Source: CALELF01 sp045617925
Lineage (GTDB): Bacteria; Synergistota; Synergistia; Synergistales; Synergistaceae
Assembly: GCA_045617925.1 (NCBI GenBank)
Contig: JAZLJR010000026.1
Location: 1-12,549 of the forward strand
DNA: 12,549 nucleotides
Reading direction: 5' to 3'
Every line of letters begins with the position of its first letter. Position 1 is the first letter of the stretch. The notes beneath the pieces are model-generated. The model saw nothing but the letters and a program-made list of their open reading frames with translations. It had not been told where the DNA came from and ran no database searches. The position numbers were made by a program, and so were the translations under genes. Below are positions 12,494-12,549 of this stretch, piece by piece.

Positions 12494-12549
12494 ATGAAGC
12501 ATTTCAACAAAAAAATAATGAGATTTTTTGCAATGTTTTTGGCATTCAC
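12494..12549 (+). CDS. Third exported paralogue, N-terminus only (partial)
   Basis: GGAGGAG lies 5 nt before an ATG, and the frame stays open to the window end. The 18 complete codons read MKHFNKKIMRFFAMFLAF, a lysine-bearing n-region and hydrophobic core. This aligns with MKHLSKNSIKLLALFLIF of the gene at 11506 and MQFHKKSIKFLVLLLTLT of the gene at 11174. It is therefore probably a third tandem member of the same exported family. Nothing after the signal peptide is visible, so whether it has the His patch and PDZ domain is unknown. Confidence 0.7.
   Translation, partial: MKHFNKKIMRFFAMFLAF

Noticed and set aside
1..12549. tRNA, rRNA or known riboswitch
   Set aside because: No cloverleaf, conserved rRNA stretch or recognisable riboswitch core was seen in any gap on either strand by reading.

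Overview
The window reads as a chromosomal segment of a low-to-moderate GC anaerobe of the class Negativicutes (Firmicutes with an outer membrane). The main evidence is the leftward gene at 3904-5493. It encodes an exported protein with a signal peptide, one S-layer homology (SLH) domain, a coiled coil and a long beta-barrel ending in phenylalanine, which is the OmpM/Mep45-type porin plan of that class. A NifU-like scaffold paired with a GGGtGRT protein fits an anaerobe. The genus cannot be fixed from this sequence alone.

Layout. (1) 1-3498, rightward: the 3' end of glmS, a small two-helix membrane protein, a GIY-YIG domain protein, argG, a DUF3006-like protein, gpt and gpmA. Spacings are short or overlapping, so this is probably one or two operons. 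A perfect 16-bp hairpin at 3619-3658 follows. (2) 3499-3903: no gene, but a nested set of inverted repeats and small hairpins, then a bidirectional terminator. (3) 3904-5493: the SLH porin, leftward, with tandem promoters far upstream, a leader of about 250-290 nt and helically phased A-tracts behind the promoter. (4) 5870-6903: an exported nitroreductase-like protein flanked on both sides by members of the same inverted-repeat family seen in region 2. (5) 6953-10107, rightward: phosphomannomutase/phosphoglucomutase, a NifU-like Fe-S scaffold and the GGGtGRT protein, closed by a strong terminator. (6) 10189-11070: N-carbamoylputrescine amidase, starting almost directly behind that terminator. 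(7) 11174 to the end: three tandem exported paralogues with near-identical signal peptides. The first two carry a His-rich patch and a glycine-zipper segment, and the complete one ends in a PDZ domain.

How the genes may work together. GlmS and the hexose-phosphate mutase supply envelope sugar precursors. ArgG and the carbamoylputrescine amidase are both steps on an arginine-agmatine-putrescine route. In Negativicutes, polyamines attached to peptidoglycan anchor SLH porins such as the one here, so a polyamine/envelope theme runs through the window, though this link is inference. The least explained items are the arm-hairpin-core-hairpin-arm repeat family, the His-rich/glycine-zipper/PDZ cluster and the scaffold-GGGtGRT pair.
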